From NCBI GenBank assembly GCA_025655595.1, contig JAHXIO010000001.1, positions 558,001 to 622,000 on the forward strand: a stretch of DNA of 64,000 nt, written 5' to 3'. Under the pieces are notes generated by a model that did no database searches, was not told where the DNA came from, and worked only from the letters and a program-made list of their open reading frames with translations. The position numbers and the translations under genes are program-made. The DNA comes from Candidatus Thiodiazotropha sp. (ex Monitilora ramsayi). GTDB lineage: Bacteria > Pseudomonadota > Gammaproteobacteria > Chromatiales > Chromatiaceae. This document shows positions 7,810 through 16,677 of this stretch, piece by piece. How positions within the stretch are numbered: the stretch's first letter is position 1; each line of letters opens with the position of its first letter.

Positions 7810-8628
7810 TCACTCTTCCAGATTCAGAGGGCTCAGCAGGTTGGAGAGGAAAGTCGAATCGTCCTCTGTGTCGGTCGGGATAGTCAGATTGCCATTCTCG
7901 ATATTTAAGGCCAGGACTCGATCGGCGTCTTTCGCCAACTCGGTCATACCGAGTCGGGTATAGGCGTCGACCATGATTTCCAGCGCCTCCTTTACCGATT
8001 CGGTACGTTGGAAATTCGTCACCACCCGATTAGCTCTGTTGGCGGCAGCCAGGTAGGCGCCGCGTTTCATGTAGTATCGGGCCACATGGATCTGATATTT
8101 AGCCAGATTGCTGCGCAGGTAGAGCATTCGTTGCCTGGCATCGGCAGAGTATTTACTGTCTGGGTACCTGTTAACCAGCTCCGAAAAATCATTGAACGAA
8201 GAGAGTGCGGCGCCTGCATCCCTTTGTGACGGGTCCGATGATATCAGGCGTGTGAGCAGGCTCGTATTACGGTTGTAATTGACCAGCCCTTTCAGGTAGT
8301 AGGCATAATCGACGAATGGACTCTGTGGGTTGAGTTTGATGAAGCGATCAGCCGCGGCGATGGCGGAGTCGGGCTCATTGTTTTTATAGTGCGTGTAGAT
8401 CAGGTCGATCTGAGACTGGGTCGCATAGGGGCCGAATGGGAAGCGTGCCTGCAGCCCCTCATAGTATTTGACCGCCTGGTCATATTCACCATCCAGCATG
8501 GCCTGTTTGGCCTCGGAATAGAACTGACTGGCGCTCCAATTCTTGGTTTCGTCCTGTAGGTCGGGCACTGCACAAGCGGCAAGCAGAATGAGTGACATGA
8601 GGAGAGCGGTCAGATGTTTGTGGCTCAT
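7810..8628 (-). CDS. bamD: outer membrane assembly lipoprotein BamD
   Basis: A 272-residue lipoprotein: a signal peptide ends in LILLAAC with lipid-attachment Cys19, followed by TPR-like repeats (SEAKQAMLDGEYDQAVKYYE, QSQIDLIYTHYKNNEPDSAI, SSFNDFSELVNRYPDSKYSA split over residues 35-200). The motif RFPFGPYATQSQ is typical of BamD. It is an essential partner of BamA in folding outer-membrane proteins. It is transcribed convergently to glnB and divergently from rluD, the usual gammaproteobacterial arrangement. BamB is encoded in this window at 58762. Confidence 0.95.
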   Translation of the reverse strand: MSHKHLTALLMSLILLAACAVPDLQDETKNWSASQFYSEAKQAMLDGEYDQAVKYYEGLQARFPFGPYATQSQIDLIYTHYKNNEPDSAIAAADRFIKLNPQSPFVDYAYYLKGLVNYNRNTSLLTRLISSDPSQRDAGAALSSFNDFSELVNRYPDSKYSADARQRMLYLRSNLAKYQIHVARYYMKRGAYLAAANRANRVVTNFQRTESVKEALEIMVDAYTRLGMTELAKDADRVLALNIENGNLTIPTDTEDDSTFLSNLLSPLNLEE

Positions 8629-8701
8629 GGGCTGGAACTGTCTACTTATGAAATCGAAATGAGGCGTGAGTATAGCGGAATCCGCTTCTCAAGGGTTAAC
8701 C

Positions 8702-9676
8702 ATGACATCTGATACCGAGCTGCCACCAGAAGTTCAACCCCTCGAATTGAGGGTGCCTGAGCTGTTGGCGGGTGTGCGTTTGGATCAGATATTGGCGGAA
8801 CGGTTCTCCGACTATTCCCGCAGCCGTATCCAGCGATGGGTCAAGATGGGGTATGTGCTGCTGGATGGCCAAACCTGTCGCGCCAAAGATAAGGTATTCG
8901 GCGGCGAGCATCTGGTGATTTATCCCGTGCAGGAGGATGAGGTATCCGATAAGCCCGAGGCTATCGCTCTCGATATCCTCTATGAGGACGATGCACTGCT
9001 GGTCGTCAACAAGCCAGCCGGCATGGTGGTACACCCGGCAGCAGGCAATCACAGCGGCACGCTCCTCAACGGATTGTTGGCACATCAGCCGGCACTGGCC
9101 CAGATCCCCCGAGCCGGCATCGTGCATCGTCTCGATAAAGAGACCAGCGGCCTTCTGGTGGTGGCGAAAACTTTGCAGGCCCAGAACGATCTGGTCCAAC
9201 AGCTCCAGGCGCGCACTGTTAAACGTGAATATCGGGCTGTGGTCCAGGGTGTGATGACGGCAGGGGGGAGAGTCGATGCACCCATTGCGCGACATCCGGT
9301 CAATCGGCTGCGAATGTCGGTGATAGAGACGGGCAAGCCGGCAGTGACCCATTATCGGGTGCTGCAACGCTTTCGCGCCCATACCTATCTGAAGATCAAT
9401 CTTGAGACCGGTCGCACCCACCAAATCCGCGTTCATATGGCACATATCCATTTCCCGCTGGTGGGTGACCCGCTTTATGGTGGCAGACTTAAAGTGCCCT
9501 CTGGCGCTGGAGAGGATCTGGTAAACGCACTCAGAGGATTTCGCCGCCAGGCGCTCCACGCAATGCGTCTGTCACTAACTCACCCGGAGAGCGGCGACAC
9601 CATGAACTGGGAAGCATCTCTGCCGGAAGATATGCAACATCTGCTGAAGGTGCTGGCAGAGGATAATGCCGGATGA
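8702..9676 (+). CDS. rluD: 23S rRNA pseudouridine synthase RluD
   Basis: Converts U1911, U1915 and U1917 of 23S rRNA helix 69 to pseudouridine. An S4 RNA-binding domain (RLDQILAERFSDYSRSRIQRW) is followed by the catalytic domain with GIVHRLDKETSGLLVVAKT, whose RLD aspartate is the nucleophile, and ETGRTHQIRVHM. About 324 residues. I chose the ATG at 8702, which has AAGGG 7 nt upstream; a GTG at 8666 would add 12 residues but has no spaced ribosome site. Divergent from bamD. pgeF starts inside the stop region (ATGA), so the two are coupled. Confidence 0.94.
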   Translation: MTSDTELPPEVQPLELRVPELLAGVRLDQILAERFSDYSRSRIQRWVKMGYVLLDGQTCRAKDKVFGGEHLVIYPVQEDEVSDKPEAIALDILYEDDALLVVNKPAGMVVHPAAGNHSGTLLNGLLAHQPALAQIPRAGIVHRLDKETSGLLVVAKTLQAQNDLVQQLQARTVKREYRAVVQGVMTAGGRVDAPIARHPVNRLRMSVIETGKPAVTHYRVLQRFRAHTYLKINLETGRTHQIRVHMAHIHFPLVGDPLYGGRLKVPSGAGEDLVNALRGFRRQALHAMRLSLTHPESGDTMNWEASLPEDMQHLLKVLAEDNAG

Positions 9677-10410
9677 TCACACCGCTGATTCCAGACTGGC
9701 CGGCGCCAATCCAAGTGAAAGCGGTAATAACCACCCGGAAAGGAGGTATCAGCCGAGCTCCCTACGCCAGCCTGAATCTGGCGACACACGTGGGGGATGC
9801 ACCGGCGGCGGTAAAAGAGAACCGGGAGCGGCTGATATCGGCATGTGGACTGCCGGGTGGACCATTCTGGATGAATCAGGTGCATGGCAGTCGGGTTGCG
9901 GATAGTGCCACCGATTCTCCAGGCTGCGAGGCCGATGCCGTTTTCAGTGACAGACCCGGTGCGGTGTGTGCCGTGTTGACGGCAGACTGCCTGCCTCTGC
10001 TCATAGCTGACCGCTCCGGCACCCGGGTCTGTGCTGTCCATGCGGGTTGGCGCGGGTTGGTCGGTGGGGTCATCGAATCCGCGGTTTCCCGAATGGGGGT
10101 AACGCCTGCCGAGCTCCTGGTTTGGATGGGTCCGGCGATCGGGCCAGAGAGTTTTGAAGTGGGAGCAGAGGTGCGACAGGCTTTTACCGACGCCTGTATG
10201 GATGACAGTGCCGCATTTGTATCCCATAAGGATGGCCGGTGGTTGGCGGATATCTATCATCTGGCCAGATTGAGACTGGCACGTTTGGGGGTGGGTTATA
10301 TCGGTGGTGGCGGTTACTGTACGGTCAGACAGGCGGATCTGTTTTACTCCTATCGACGGGAGGGTGTGACCGGTAGAATGGCCTCAATGATCTGGCTTGA
10401 ATCGCCATAG
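9673..10410 (+). CDS. pgeF: peptidoglycan editing factor PgeF / YfiH (copper oxidase-fold purine nucleoside enzyme)
   Basis: A 245-residue protein of the YfiH/LACC1 family. Typical motifs are NQVHGSRV, ADCLPLLIADRSG, VCAVHAGWRGLVGGVIE and GPAIGPESFEVGAEV; the histidine and cysteine residues in NQVHG, TADCLP and HAGWRG form the metal site. Family members have been described as polyphenol oxidases, as purine nucleoside phosphorylase/adenosine deaminases, and as factors keeping L-Ser out of peptidoglycan. It overlaps rluD by 4 bp, a conserved pairing. Confidence 0.92.
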   Translation: MITPLIPDWPAPIQVKAVITTRKGGISRAPYASLNLATHVGDAPAAVKENRERLISACGLPGGPFWMNQVHGSRVADSATDSPGCEADAVFSDRPGAVCAVLTADCLPLLIADRSGTRVCAVHAGWRGLVGGVIESAVSRMGVTPAELLVWMGPAIGPESFEVGAEVRQAFTDACMDDSAAFVSHKDGRWLADIYHLARLRLARLGVGYIGGGGYCTVRQADLFYSYRREGVTGRMASMIWLESP

Positions 10411-10437
10411 ATTAGACAAATATACGAGGATTAGTGG

Positions 10438-10956
10438 ATGGATTGGCAGATGTTGACACTGGTGGGTGAAGACCAACCGGGTATTGTGGCGCAGGTGACT
10501 GACGCACTCTATCAGAGCGGATTCAACTTGGGCGAGACTTCAATGATTCGGCTCGGCGGCAACTTCACCATTATGATGATGGTAGGTGACGGCGAGAACG
10601 GTGAGAATTTGACCGCCACGCTGACGCCGGTGGCTGAGAAGCTGGGTTTGCAGTTCCACATCGACCCGATTCGGGGGGTATTGCATCAACACCGTGTACC
10701 CAATTTCCAGGTCAGGGTGAATGGCGCGGATCGTGCGGGAATCGTGGCCCGTGTCACTGGTGTGTTGGCATCCTGCGGTTTTAATATTTTGGAGCTGGAG
10801 TCCGATGTGGTGGGGTCGGCCAAAGAGCCTGTCTATATCATGACTATCCAGGGCTATACCGAATCCACACTGGAGTCTCTCGAGGGTGCACTTGATGTGT
10901 TGAAGGCACAGGATATCGATGTCCACGTCTCGCCAATCGAAACCCTGATCGGGTGA
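10438..10956 (+). CDS. gcvR: glycine cleavage system regulatory protein GcvR-like, double ACT domain
   Basis: A 172-residue cytosolic protein made of two ACT domains. The first begins LTLVGEDQPGIVAQVTDALY and the second VRVNGADRAGIVARVTGVLA, both with the ACT amino-acid-binding signature. In E. coli GcvR binds glycine and antagonises GcvA at the gcvTHP promoter. No gcv genes are present here. GAGG stands 8 nt before the ATG. The next gene (def) starts 4 nt after its stop, so they probably share a transcript. Confidence 0.8.
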   Translation: MDWQMLTLVGEDQPGIVAQVTDALYQSGFNLGETSMIRLGGNFTIMMMVGDGENGENLTATLTPVAEKLGLQFHIDPIRGVLHQHRVPNFQVRVNGADRAGIVARVTGVLASCGFNILELESDVVGSAKEPVYIMTIQGYTESTLESLEGALDVLKAQDIDVHVSPIETLIG

Positions 10957-10960
10957 TTGC

Positions 10961-11494
10961 ATGGCGATTCTGGAGATTCTGAAACTGCCGGATCCCCGGC
11001 TGAAAGAGATTGCCGAAGCGGTTGCTGATTTTGACGATGAACTGCACAGTTTCATCTCGGACCTGGAAGAGACGCGTCAGGACGGGCCTGCCGCTGTCGG
11101 TATCGCCGCCACGCAAGTGGGGCGCATGCAGCGCATTGTCATTATCGACTGTTCTCAGACCCGAAAACCGGTACCGAACCATGGCCGTCTGGTCCTGGTC
11201 AATCCGGAGATCACCGAATGGGACGGTTTCGAACTGGGACGGGAGGGTTGCCTGTCGGTGCCCGATTACACCGGCAATGTAATACGCGCTGAAAAGATCA
11301 AGGTCAAAGCCCTGGATCAACAAGGTCAGGCTTGTGAATATGAAATGGAGGGGTTCGAGGCCCGTGCCCTGCAACATGAGGTGGACCATCTGGATGGCGT
11401 CCTGTTTGTCGATCGCTTGGTCAGTCGGAGAACCGATCTTTTTCAACGCAAGGTCTATCGTAAAGGCGGCAAGCAGAAGAAACGGTCAGGCTGA
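10961..11494 (+). CDS. def: peptide deformylase
   Basis: Removes the formyl group from the N-terminal methionine of new proteins. The 177-residue product has all three family motifs: GIAATQ (residues 47-52, where GLAAPQ is usual), EGCLSVP with metal ligand Cys97, and QHEVDHLDG with ligands His139 and His143 and catalytic Glu140. It does not lie beside fmt, the usual partner, and the Thr in motif 1 suggests it may be an additional deformylase rather than the housekeeping one. That last point is inference. Confidence 0.88.
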   Translation: MAILEILKLPDPRLKEIAEAVADFDDELHSFISDLEETRQDGPAAVGIAATQVGRMQRIVIIDCSQTRKPVPNHGRLVLVNPEITEWDGFELGREGCLSVPDYTGNVIRAEKIKVKALDQQGQACEYEMEGFEARALQHEVDHLDGVLFVDRLVSRRTDLFQRKVYRKGGKQKKRSG

Positions 11495-11508
11495 CTGCCC
11501 ACCTTAAC

Positions 11509-12198
11509 GTGAATAGTACCCTGCTTATAATCGGACTGATCGCTGCAGCGCTTTTGGTTGGCCTGCTGTGGCTATCCCGTCTCTGTCTTGCCGTAAACAG
11601 GACAGATTGGGGCTCACCCTGGTTGAACGGGCTGGATGGACTGAATCTGCTCTTCTGTACCCGCTATCATCGCCTGTCTCTGGTTGATCTGCCGCTGCCG
11701 GAACAGGGGCCGGCAGTAGTAGTTGCCAACCATGTTTCAGGTCTGGACCCGCTCTTGATGATTGCCTGCAGCCGACGTCCACTGCATTTTCTCATCGCAC
11801 GGGAGCAGTATCAGCGATTTGGTTTGCAATGGCTTTTTCGTGCCGCCGGATGCATTCCGGTCGATCGTGAACGGTCGCCGGAAAAGGCTTTGCGAAAAGC
11901 CTTTGGGGCCTTGCGAGAAGACAAGGTTGTGGCTGTCTTTCCTCATGGCAAGATACATTTGGACAGCGATCCTCCCAGGCGAACGAAGGCGGGTGCTTCC
12001 CGTCTGGCTCAGATTACCCAATCACTGGTGGTTCCGGTACGTATTTCCGGCATCAGCCGAGAGGGACATGTCATAGCCTCTGTCTTTTTCCGCGCGAAGG
12101 CAAAAGTGGAGTGTCTGCCCCTCATCGAGGTGAAGGAGAAGACGGCAACAGCGCTCTATGAAGAAATTGATGAGGCGGTGAACCGTATGGTTGACTGA
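11509..12198 (+). CDS. PlsC-like 1-acyl-glycerol-3-phosphate acyltransferase
   Basis: A 229-residue acyltransferase with one N-terminal membrane anchor (LLIIGLIAAALLVGLLWL), the HX4D catalytic motif NHVSGLDPLL, the second block GCIPVDRERSPEKALRKAF and VFPHGKIH (a variant of the FPEGTRS block, with His and Lys where Glu and Thr are usual), and a final VVPVRISGI. It should transfer an acyl chain to a lysophospholipid, making phosphatidic acid or a related lipid. It starts at a GTG 14 nt after the def stop. The unusual FPHGK block suggests a substrate different from canonical PlsC. Confidence 0.82.
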   Translation: MNSTLLIIGLIAAALLVGLLWLSRLCLAVNRTDWGSPWLNGLDGLNLLFCTRYHRLSLVDLPLPEQGPAVVVANHVSGLDPLLMIACSRRPLHFLIAREQYQRFGLQWLFRAAGCIPVDRERSPEKALRKAFGALREDKVVAVFPHGKIHLDSDPPRRTKAGASRLAQITQSLVVPVRISGISREGHVIASVFFRAKAKVECLPLIEVKEKTATALYEEIDEAVNRMVD

Positions 12199-12209
12199 GG
12201 GTATACCGT

Positions 12210-12228
12210 GGATAAGGACATCTTATCC
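12210..12228. terminator. hairpin between convergent acyltransferase and PhoX-like genes
   Basis: GGATAAG-GACAT-CTTATCC forms a 7-bp stem just past the acyltransferase stop. Only a short TTT follows, so efficiency is uncertain. Confidence 0.4.
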
Positions 12229-12276
12229 CGTTTCATGTGGGATGAGATGCCTATCGATATCGTCTCAATACGTGTC

Positions 12277-13281
12277 TTAGTGCTCTTTCTTTTTCGCTTC
12301 CCGATTCGTGATGACCCAAGTTCCGTCCGCATACTCTTTCGCGGCATGCTGCACATTCACGAACAGGGTGTGAGGATCTTTGCCGAAGTAGATGCCGGTA
12401 CCCTCAGCGCCTGAGTCGACCGTGGCGGCAAATTGATAGACCGGATCGGCCTTACCGTCGTGGTTGCGATCGTAGTCGGCCACCCAGATATCGGAGCCTT
12501 TTGTGTCCTCGACGATCCAGAGGCGGCCTTCCGGGCCCTCAGCCAGGTTATCAGGGTTGTTGAAGTTGGGGTTCTCGTCGCCACCTGGTGCGTTATCATC
12601 CTTGGTCACGAACGCGGTGAGTATGTTCCTCTCCAGGTCGATCGCCAATACACGATCCTGGCTCGTTTCAGCGACATAGAGTATGTGCTCGATGGCTTCC
12701 ACGTCTTCCGGACGGCCGAATTCCGTGGCATTGACCATGTCAGCCGCCACCTTGGCGTCGATCTGGACCTGATCGCGATCCAGGGCCACCCATTCAAATG
12801 GGCCGGTGTGGGGATGAGTGCTGCCATAGGTCTGTTCTTCTTCTGTCAAGCCGGTCAGCTTCAGGGCGTAGAGTGTACCTGAAGAGAGATCACCCCGATG
12901 ATCGGCGATAAACTTGAAGATGGAGCCGCCGTTATCCACTTCGTGGGTGCGGTAGAGAAAGCGACCTTTTTTACGCCCTGTCTCATTGACGCTGTTCATA
13001 TCGGTCAGATCCGGCATGTCACGTTCAATGGTCTTCGTCGGATTCGGGTTATCCGTGTAGATGTTGAGGTCAGTCTCGTCCGAAACCTTATACATCCGGA
13101 ATCCTTCCGGAATGATGTGCGGCTGTTCCCAGTCATCAGTCAGTACTGTGGCAGATCCGGAAATGGGGTCAAACTTCATTGGGCCCTTGACTGTCTTGTC
13201 CTTGCCAGCCGAGGCAACACCTGTGGTGACGGTCATAATGACACTCAGGCCGAGCATCAGCGATTTCAGCTGAAAATTCAT
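12277..13281 (-). CDS. secreted DUF839 / PhoX-like beta-propeller protein
   Basis: A 334-residue protein with a signal peptide (cleavage likely after VASA, residue 25). Motifs such as FGRPEDVEAI, NPDNLAEGPEGRLWIVED and DPHTLFVNVQHA match the DUF839/PhoX family of calcium- and iron-dependent periplasmic phosphatases. It is much shorter than classical PhoX (about 600 residues) and contains no cysteine, although PhoX uses a cysteine as an iron ligand. DYDRNHDGKAD resembles a calcium loop. It may be a calcium-binding propeller rather than an active phosphatase. It is divergent from zapE and has no obvious operon partner. Confidence 0.7.
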   Translation of the reverse strand: MNFQLKSLMLGLSVIMTVTTGVASAGKDKTVKGPMKFDPISGSATVLTDDWEQPHIIPEGFRMYKVSDETDLNIYTDNPNPTKTIERDMPDLTDMNSVNETGRKKGRFLYRTHEVDNGGSIFKFIADHRGDLSSGTLYALKLTGLTEEEQTYGSTHPHTGPFEWVALDRDQVQIDAKVAADMVNATEFGRPEDVEAIEHILYVAETSQDRVLAIDLERNILTAFVTKDDNAPGGDENPNFNNPDNLAEGPEGRLWIVEDTKGSDIWVADYDRNHDGKADPVYQFAATVDSGAEGTGIYFGKDPHTLFVNVQHAAKEYADGTWVITNREAKKKEH

Positions 13282-13463
13282 GGTTTATCTCCTCGCAAAG
13301 TTTCTTATTTGAAAAGTGGGAATGAGATCCCTAATGCGATGGGGATTATGAGAGTGCTCCTGTGACAGGGGTGTGTAGGAAAGGTTGCCGAATGCTGGCA
13401 ATCCTATAGGCTATCCAATGACAATCGCTCACAGGAATCAACAAGCAAACAATTGAAGTTCTC

Positions 13464-14537
13464 ATGTCCCTAGACCGACACTATCAAGATCAACTCAATC
13501 AACACGGATATCAGCCCGATGCCGATCAGCAAAGAGTATTGGTTGCGTTTGAACGACTGACGGCATCTTTGAATAATAAGCCGAAACGCAAAAGCTGGTT
13601 GTGGAAGAAGGATGTTGAACCGGTCCAGGGTATCTATCTTTGGGGTGGAGTCGGTCGGGGAAAAACCTGGCTCATGGATCTGTTTTACACGCATCTGTCA
13701 GAAGTCGCTGTCGAGCGTCATCATTTCCACAGTTTTATGCGGCAGGTACATGAGGGTATGCGACAGCATGAAGGGAAGGCGGCGCCGATGGATCTGATTG
13801 TCGGTGAAATGGCACAGCGATTCCGCGTGCTTTGTCTTGATGAGTTCCATGTCATCGATATCGGTGACGCCATGTTGATGCGCAGTCTGCTCGAGGCGTT
13901 AGAAAGGCATCGGATTTCCCTCGTGACGACTTCCAATCAGCCGCCCGATAGCCTTTATAAAAACGGTCTGCAACGAGACAGTTTTCTACCGGCCATCGAG
14001 ATATTGAAACGTTGCAACCAGGTAATAGAACTGGCCGGAAGCAAGGACTATCGCTTAGCACTCTTCGAGGCATCCTCTGTCTACCACACCCCATTGGGTG
14101 AGGCATCGACTCGCCAGTTATCGCAGGAGTTTGATCGGTTGACTTGTGAAACCGTTATCGAGGGGGGGCGATATGAGGTGCCCGGCCGGGCGGTACGCTT
14201 CATCAAGCGTGCCGGTGGTATTATCTGGTGTGATTTTAACGCACTTTGTGGTCCGCCAAGGTGGCAGAACGATTACCTTGAACTGGCCCGTTGTCACCAT
14301 ACTGTGTTTATTTCAGAGGTGCCCCGGCTGGATGGCACCTGGGATGACAGAACCCGGCGGTTTATTAATCTGGTCGATGTCTTCTATGACCGAAAGGTCA
14401 AGCTGGTGATCAGTGCGGAGGCCTCACCGGATGAGCTCTATACCGGCAAGCGGCTCGCTTTTGAATTCAATCGTACTGCCAGCCGGCTTAACGAAATGCA
14501 GTCAACTGCCTATTTGGAGGCACCTCATCTGGGCTAG
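13464..14537 (+). CDS. zapE: ZapE / AFG1-family ATPase
   Basis: A 357-residue cell-division ATPase of the AFG1 family. It shows Walker A WGGVGRGKTWLMD, the HFHSFMRQVHEGM block, Walker B LCLDEFHVIDIGDAM and sensor TTSNQPPDSLYKNGLQR, all typical of ZapE. In E. coli it associates with the Z-ring during constriction and stress. Full length. It is divergent from the PhoX-like gene and convergent with the alpha/beta hydrolase. Confidence 0.93.
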   Translation: MSLDRHYQDQLNQHGYQPDADQQRVLVAFERLTASLNNKPKRKSWLWKKDVEPVQGIYLWGGVGRGKTWLMDLFYTHLSEVAVERHHFHSFMRQVHEGMRQHEGKAAPMDLIVGEMAQRFRVLCLDEFHVIDIGDAMLMRSLLEALERHRISLVTTSNQPPDSLYKNGLQRDSFLPAIEILKRCNQVIELAGSKDYRLALFEASSVYHTPLGEASTRQLSQEFDRLTCETVIEGGRYEVPGRAVRFIKRAGGIIWCDFNALCGPPRWQNDYLELARCHHTVFISEVPRLDGTWDDRTRRFINLVDVFYDRKVKLVISAEASPDELYTGKRLAFEFNRTASRLNEMQSTAYLEAPHLG

Positions 14538-14580
14538 GTACCGGCTGCCGCTGTTTCTCTTTCTCCGTTCAGTTATATCG

Positions 14581-15435
14581 CTACTGACGCATGAGTGCGT
14601 CTGATATAAAACCATCCAGACCCTGGCGGTAGAGGTTGGCATTGCTCATATGGCCATGGTTGTGACTGCCGCTGAGTTCAAGTAATTGTTTTGGTGGATT
14701 GCCCGCCTCATATAGCTTTTTTCCCTGTGAAAAGGGAATGATCTCATCGTCACGGCTATGTACGATCATCAGTGGTATCCGCACATCCGCCAGGCGGCTT
14801 CGCGTATCGTAGGTGACACGGGTCAGCCAACGTGCGGGTAACCAGGTATAGAGTTCTGCAGCCATCTCCGGTGCTGATGTGAAGGTTGATTCAAGCACCA
14901 GTCCCAAAGCTGCATGTTGCGATGCCAGATAGGCTGCCACAGCGCCTCCGAAGGAGCGGCCAAGCAAAAGGATCTCATCAGCGGGTATCTCACGGGTTTC
15001 AGTGAGGTAGCGCCATGCTGCATCAGCGTCCCGATAGATGCCGGATTCGCTGGGCTCGCCTTCACTGCGGCCATAGCCCCGATAGTCGACGATAAGGACT
15101 GATAATCCCAACTGGTGAAAGAGCCTCAGGGAATCGAGCCGGTGTGAGATATTTCCGGCGTTGCCGTGGAAGAATAGCAATGTAGCCCTGGCGGGGGCTG
15201 CGGGGACGAACCAGCCATCCAGCCTGACATCATCCTCTGCTGTCAGTGTGACGGCTTCAAAATCAAGGCCGATTCGATCCGGTGTCAGCCTCACTTGGCG
15301 AGTGGGCAGATCGGGCAGGTAGATGATGTTGTTCTGGTTGAAGTAGAGATAGAGCAGTAGCGCCAGATAAACTGCCAGTCCTAAAAAGAGGAGCCTGGTG
15401 ATATCTTTGAGAGGCAGCTTGAGCATGGGGTTCAT
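14581..15435 (-). CDS. membrane-anchored alpha/beta hydrolase (BEM46/YfhR-like)
   Basis: A 284-residue protein with one N-terminal membrane helix (LLFLGLAVYLALLLYLYF) and a periplasmic or cytosolic alpha/beta hydrolase domain. Visible motifs are FFHGNAGNI (oxyanion region), the nucleophile elbow GRSFGGA, the acid in IVHSRDDEIIPF and the catalytic His in SGSHNHGH. The order and the FFHGNAGN signature match the BEM46/YfhR group. Substrate unknown; a serine esterase or lipase role is likely. Confidence 0.85.
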   Translation of the reverse strand: MNPMLKLPLKDITRLLFLGLAVYLALLLYLYFNQNNIIYLPDLPTRQVRLTPDRIGLDFEAVTLTAEDDVRLDGWFVPAAPARATLLFFHGNAGNISHRLDSLRLFHQLGLSVLIVDYRGYGRSEGEPSESGIYRDADAAWRYLTETREIPADEILLLGRSFGGAVAAYLASQHAALGLVLESTFTSAPEMAAELYTWLPARWLTRVTYDTRSRLADVRIPLMIVHSRDDEIIPFSQGKKLYEAGNPPKQLLELSGSHNHGHMSNANLYRQGLDGFISDALMRQ

Positions 15436-15483
15436 CCCTGGGTGGTCGTTTGGTCGGTAGTCCGCTAAACCAGTACCGTTCCG

Positions 15484-15960
15484 CTATGCTGTCTTCTCGT
15501 ATGTGCCTAATATGACTGCTTGTTCAATCACATGGCTGGCCATGGCATTCTCCACTTCTGCTTTGGTGGGTGTTCGCAAATCGTCAAGCATGATGTCGAG
15601 AGCGTAGAGCTTATGGTAATAGCGGTGGCTGCCGATGGGTGGGCAGGGTCCGTTGTATCCGGTTCGTTTCCAGTCGTTGACGCCTTCACCGGTACCAATG
15701 GGAAGATCCGCAGTTGAGATGGCTTCCGACAGTTCCAGGGTGTTCGGCGGCAGGTTGTAAAGCACCCAGTGGACCCAGGTCATCTTCGGCGCATTGGGGT
15801 CTGGTGCGTCGGGGTCGTCGACGATCAGCACCAGGCTCTGTGTGTGATCCGGTACCCCGTGCCATTGCAGCGGTGGTGAAATGTCATCACCTTCGCATGT
15901 ATATTTGATCGGAATCACTCCTCCTTCGGCGAATGCGGTGGAAGTCAGCGTCATTGACAT
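15484..15960 (-). CDS. YbhB/YbcL family Raf-kinase-inhibitor-like protein
   Basis: A 158-residue PEBP-fold protein: GGVIPIKYTCEGDDISPPLQWHGVP, VDDPDAPDP, WVHWVLYNLP and NGPCPPIGSHRYYHKLYALD are family signatures and line the ligand pocket. There is no signal peptide, so it should be cytosolic. The E. coli homologues YbhB/YbcL have no settled function. An ideal AAGGAGGA ribosome site precedes the ATG. Confidence 0.92.
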   Translation of the reverse strand: MSMTLTSTAFAEGGVIPIKYTCEGDDISPPLQWHGVPDHTQSLVLIVDDPDAPDPNAPKMTWVHWVLYNLPPNTLELSEAISTADLPIGTGEGVNDWKRTGYNGPCPPIGSHRYYHKLYALDIMLDDLRTPTKAEVENAMASHVIEQAVILGTYEKTA

Positions 15961-16116
15961 CGTTTCCTCCTTGGTGATGCAGGTGGAGCGTAAGGTGCTT
16001 TCAGGTTAAGTGTAAACAATCTCAGAGAGTTTGTTTGACTGGGCTATGAATACATTCTGGGTTTTTGGCGGGAGGGAGCGTAATAAGTTATCTACTCTTT
16101 GGCAGTGAAAACGGAT

Positions 16117-16677
16117 TTACTGTCCCGCCTCATTGAATGGTCTGAAACTATAGTGATGCATTCCCACCGAAGCCTCGATCAGCGCGCCACCCTTGAGTTG
16201 GGTAAAGAGCGCAACCTCTTCGTTGAATGATGGTGTAGAGGCTGCGCCCAGGGTTGCCAGGGCAAGATTTGCCTGTCCCGCAAACTCATAGGTTCCCTGG
16301 GAAAAGAGGTCGAATGACGCTTCTGTCTTGAAGAACAGAATCTGCCGATAGAATTGGAATCCAATGGTGCCAGCGGAGAATTGCCAAACTCGACTGCGGC
16401 CAATCCACTCGCCATCCCGGTAGACGAATCCATTGCTATAGGCACCACCGAACCCCAGGCCAACCCTTGTATTATCCGGGTAGATAGCAATCACCGTGGC
16501 TTGGTCGAAGTACGGTTCGAGACGGGGATCGGCTCGGAAGGCATCGAGACTCAGTTCGGCTTTTGCTTGATTGTCCGGGCTGATTGAGACGTGCTTTTCA
16601 GGTTGCGATGCACAACCGGCAAGCAGTATGCCGGAAAGCAGGATAAACAGGGTAGTCAGTGCTTGTATTGGTCTCAT
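16117..16677 (-). CDS. SYLF/Ysc84-like lipoprotein
   Basis: A 186-residue lipoprotein: signal peptide ending in ILLAGC with Cys22. The remainder resembles the SYLF (Ysc84) lipid-binding domain: ATVIAIYPDNTRVGLGFGGAYSNGFVYRDGEW, GTIGFQFYRQILFFKTEASFD (residues about 60-130, given in parts) follow the order of that family. Probably anchored in the outer membrane facing the periplasm. Its ATG overlaps the TGA of the upstream barrel gene (ATGA), so the two are coupled and may act together at the outer membrane. Confidence 0.68.
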   Translation of the reverse strand: MRPIQALTTLFILLSGILLAGCASQPEKHVSISPDNQAKAELSLDAFRADPRLEPYFDQATVIAIYPDNTRVGLGFGGAYSNGFVYRDGEWIGRSRVWQFSAGTIGFQFYRQILFFKTEASFDLFSQGTYEFAGQANLALATLGAASTPSFNEEVALFTQLKGGALIEASVGMHHYSFRPFNEAGQ

